NCBI GenBank assembly: GCA_945865705.1
Contig: CAMBEY010000152.1
Coordinates: 1 to 7,026 of the forward strand
Length of the DNA: 7,026 bases
Direction of reading: 5' to 3'
Source: Candidatus Sulfopaludibacter sp. SbA3
GTDB lineage: Bacteria > Acidobacteriota > Terriglobia > 2-12-FULL-54-10
Positions 4,914-7,026 of the stretch are shown here, in pieces. Both the position numbers and the translations under genes were made by a program. Position 1 is the stretch's first letter, and each line of letters starts with the position of its first letter. The notes under the pieces were generated by a model, which saw nothing but the letters and a program-made list of their open reading frames with translations, was not told the origin of the DNA and searched no databases.

Positions 4914-6245
4914 TCAGACCTCTGCAGTCTTGCGGGGCGAGAACTGATTCATATGCGCGACGGCACGCTCGATGCCACGTGGCGTGAGGGGGAACATGCG
5001 GGCGACGCTGCGAATGTCCTGAACGGTTTCCGTATGTGGCCATGCGCCTTCGCGCACGGGATTCAGCCAGGCCAGCCTGGGGAATGCCAAGGCGAATTCC
5101 CGCAGATATTCAAAGCCCGAGATGCGCGCGCCGTAGCCATGCAACTCATTAGGGGACATGCTGGCGTCGCCGACGAAAAAGACACTGTGATGCCGGCCTT
5201 CCTTGAGCAGGCTCTCGGTCATCACCGGGTGATTGGTGCGGCTCTGGTCTGTGTGGACTGTCGCGCCGATGATGTTGTGAAAGTAGAAAATGCGCAGGTC
5301 GTGACCGTAGCGGGTGGTCATCTTCTGGAAGAGTGCGCGGACGTTGGGAACGTAAGGGTCCATCGAGTAGCCGCCGTTGTCGATGAATAGCATGACGTTG
5401 AGCTGATCCACTTCGTCGGTCTTCAAGTAAGGAAGAAACAACCCGGCACGGCGGGCGCCCTGGCGGATGGTCTCGTCGATATCCAGACTCACTCGCGAGT
5501 TACTCTCCGCGATACCCTTCAGAGCAGCCAGCGCGGCGTCCGTATTACTGTCACTCAGTAGCTCATTCATATTGAGCGGGAAGTATCTCGGGTCACTCAG
5601 TACCATGCGGGCAGTCATGTGAGTGGCTTCACCGCCGACGCGGATGCCGCTGGAGGCGCGCCCATTGTGTCCGTAAGGGCTGGAGCCGCGGTTGCCAATG
5701 TACTTTTTCCCGCCGCTGTGGGCTTCCTTCTGCTCCTCGGCGATCTCCTTCATGCGCTTGATGATCTCGTCGAGGTCCTTGTCGGAATGATCGGAATCAA
5801 CTCCGTCCTGCTCATCACCGGCGTCCAGAAAGGGGATATCCGCCTTGGACAGATCGGTCCGCTGCTCTTCCAACGCTTGCGCCAAGGCCTGCAAATCGGG
5901 GCTTTGGTTGAGGACATGATCCAGAAACTCGTTTACTAATTGTGGAGTGGGCAACTGGCCCGGAGCTTGCTCGATGCGCCAGTTATAGAAAACATCAGAG
6001 AGGATGACGGCTTCGTCGAGCGCCTGTCCCTGCTGGATGTGGATATCAAGGAAGTGGCCGAAGAAGGCCACCGTATAGGGGCCTTTCTGGCGGGGTTGCT
6101 TGACGACCAGCCGCTCCGCGAAAGAGTATAGCCCGCCTAGATTGCGTATCAGCCCGTGACTCATGAGCTGATAGAGTTGCAGGATGGTTCTCACATCCGC
6201 GGAGAGGCCATGCTGCTTTAGTTCGGCTGGAAACCCACTGAACAT
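4914..6245 (-). CDS. vWA-domain protein of the CoxE type, partner of the MoxR ATPase
   Basis: A 443-residue cytoplasmic protein. The N-terminus (MFSGFPAELKQHGLSADV, then LYQLMSHGL and SFAERLVVK at 41-49) is the helical start expected for CoxE-like proteins. Residues 126-175 are highly charged and hydrophilic, a likely linker or coiled coil. GGKKYIGNRGSSPYGHNG (178-195) with IRVGGEA is the Gly-rich signature of this family before the vWA domain. The vWA core begins near 280. Its metal-site strand reads LMFIDNGGYSMDPYV (285-299), FYFHNIIG comes at 320-327, the second acidic loop FVGDASMSPNEL at 357-368 (Asp360), and LAWLNP and FPLTPRGIERAV end the domain. CoxE/CoxD pairs help assemble the CO dehydrogenase active site, and related pairs act on other enzymes; the client here is unknown. 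It starts 47 bp after the ATPase stop with no well-spaced ribosome site (GGAAG is 13 nt away), so translation may be coupled. Confidence 0.87.
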   Translation of the reverse strand: MFSGFPAELKQHGLSADVRTILQLYQLMSHGLIRNLGGLYSFAERLVVKQPRQKGPYTVAFFGHFLDIHIQQGQALDEAVILSDVFYNWRIEQAPGQLPTPQLVNEFLDHVLNQSPDLQALAQALEEQRTDLSKADIPFLDAGDEQDGVDSDHSDKDLDEIIKRMKEIAEEQKEAHSGGKKYIGNRGSSPYGHNGRASSGIRVGGEATHMTARMVLSDPRYFPLNMNELLSDSNTDAALAALKGIAESNSRVSLDIDETIRQGARRAGLFLPYLKTDEVDQLNVMLFIDNGGYSMDPYVPNVRALFQKMTTRYGHDLRIFYFHNIIGATVHTDQSRTNHPVMTESLLKEGRHHSVFFVGDASMSPNELHGYGARISGFEYLREFALAFPRLAWLNPVREGAWPHTETVQDIRSVARMFPLTPRGIERAVAHMNQFSPRKTAEV

Positions 6246-6266
6246 ATATTGAGAAAGTCTTCCAGG

Positions 6267-6299
6267 AGTTAGTTAATGTGACTCAAGAAAAGTTAGTTA
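6267..6299. repeat. 9-bp direct repeat AGTTAGTTA in the ATPase-vWA junction
   Basis: Copies at 6267-6275 and 6291-6299, 24 bp apart by start. The right copy includes the ATPase stop codon. It could be a binding site or simply chance in an AT-rich 47-bp spacer. Confidence 0.4.
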
Positions 6300-7026
6300 T
6301 AGTGTCCCGAAGAGCGACGCTCGAATAACTGAGTGACTCCGTGCTGTTGAATCTCGGAGAGACGCCGCAGGTCGCCCTGGCTCTTGATGAGCGTGGAGGA
6401 GCCGGGGAGGCGATCGAGGTCATCAGGCAAATGATTCTTTGCCGCGAGATAGGCGAACCAGTCGAGCATCTCGGCGGTTGCCGGAGCCTTTTCCAGTTTC
6501 AGAGCGCGCAGTTGGTAGAAGATGGTAACCGCCGCCTTCATCAACTGTTTGTCGGCCGCAGGATGATGCAGGCGGACGATGGCCTCCAGCCGTTCGGCGC
6601 TTGGAAAATTGATGTAATGGTAGATGCAGCGGCGCAGGAACGCGGCCGGGAGCGCCTGCTCACGGTTGCTAGTGATGATGATGGTGGGCATCTGCCCGCC
6701 GGCGGCTTCAATGACTTCGCCGGTATGCGGCACCTGAATTTTTCGCTCGCTAAAAATATAGAGCAGGCTGTTGGAAAATTCGCGCTTGCCCTTGTCAATT
6801 TCATCGATCAGCAGCACGGAGCCGGGGTGCTTATAGGCGCGCGCGAGCGGGCCCAGGCGAACATAGTGACTCAGGTTATCCACCGAGCGCCCACCGAGGT
6901 CAATGCGCTGCTGCTCGCCAGCCTGCTTCAACTGAGCGTTCAGGATGGCGGCTTGCGCGTCAGTGAGTCGTTGTATGTTGTCGAAATCGACGATTAACTG
7001 ATCGATCTTACTTTCCGAAGTGACTG
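6293..7026 (-). CDS. MoxR-family AAA+ ATPase, C-terminal 243 residues (5' end outside the window)
   Basis: The frame is open to the right edge, so the gene starts beyond base 7026. A TTG at 6931 is not the start, because the residues before it (LIVDFDNIQRLTDAQAAILN) fit the family's stretch between Walker A and Walker B. Counting from the first visible codon, YVRLGPLARAY at about 54-64 precedes Walker B, SVLLIDEIDKG at 69-79 (coding 6794-6814 for LLIDEID). Sensor 1 is IIITSNRE at 115-122, and the arginine-finger region is LPAAFLRRC at 125-133. A helical lid follows, ending in SQGDLRRL. This is the CoxD/MoxR type, which hexamerises and uses ATP to remodel client complexes together with a vWA partner, encoded next door. 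It is presumably cytoplasmic. The Walker A motif cannot be checked here. The protein ends in RRSSGHYN and the TAA at 6295-6293. Confidence 0.88.
   Translation of the reverse strand, partial: VTSESKIDQLIVDFDNIQRLTDAQAAILNAQLKQAGEQQRIDLGGRSVDNLSHYVRLGPLARAYKHPGSVLLIDEIDKGKREFSNSLLYIFSERKIQVPHTGEVIEAAGGQMPTIIITSNREQALPAAFLRRCIYHYINFPSAERLEAIVRLHHPAADKQLMKAAVTIFYQLRALKLEKAPATAEMLDWFAYLAAKNHLPDDLDRLPGSSTLIKSQGDLRRLSEIQQHGVTQLFERRSSGHYN

Noticed and set aside
4854..5390. A 178-codon plus-strand open frame
   Set aside because: Antisense to the 3' half of the vWA gene, which has conserved motifs throughout.
6929..6931. TTG as the start of the ATPase
   Set aside because: The frame continues to the window edge with family-like residues, and a start here would omit the Walker A region required of an AAA+ protein.
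6341..6997. A 218-codon plus-strand open frame
   Set aside because: Antisense to the ATPase gene with its Walker B and sensor motifs, and no domain is visible in the plus-strand translation.

Overview
The window reads as bacterial chromosome, most likely from a Gram-negative soil-type bacterium. The evidence is a Tat-exported flavoprotein, an SPase II lipoprotein, a consensus AGGAGG ribosome site and a sigma70-like promoter. Its moderately high GC and the lipoprotein-type CMD protein next to a Tat FAD oxidoreductase recall Acidobacteriota. That placement is an impression from family resemblance, not a tested assignment. All convincing genes lie on the minus strand, so the window is read from right to left.

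Layout, in the order of transcription. (1) 7026-4914: a MoxR-type AAA+ ATPase, whose 5' part including Walker A lies outside the window, followed by a CoxE-like von Willebrand factor A protein. This is the classic ATPase/vWA pair used to mature or remodel enzyme complexes. (2) 4913-4775: an intergenic gap with a good -35/-10 promoter and an inverted repeat abutting the -35 box. (3) 4774-1335: a probable operon of three genes. The first is a lipoprotein made of two near-identical carboxymuconolactone-decarboxylase-like (CMD) domains. The second is a Tat-exported FAD-binding oxidoreductase of the fumarate reductase/3-ketosteroid dehydrogenase superfamily. The third is a small ribbon-helix-helix (RHH) protein starting 3 bp after the flavoprotein stop. 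(4) 1334-115: a gene-poor stretch with a solitary reading frame of unknown family, two strong hairpins, a 17-bp palindrome and what looks like a frameshifted gene. (5) 114-1: the N-terminus of an IS5-type transposase running off the left edge.

How the parts may work together: the lipoprotein and the flavoprotein are both predicted to act outside the cytoplasm and share a promoter, so they look like one envelope-located redox/ring-chemistry module with unknown substrate. The AAA+/vWA pair is a separate upstream unit, and no sequence feature ties it directly to the exported module. The left 1.3 kb looks like an accessory scar with an insertion sequence, broken genes, an RHH protein without a toxin, and palindromes.

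I found no rRNA, tRNA, CRISPR array or replication origin. The most interesting items are the tandem CMD lipoprotein/flavoprotein operon, the altered metal-site motif in the vWA protein, and the pair of hairpins in the gene-poor region.
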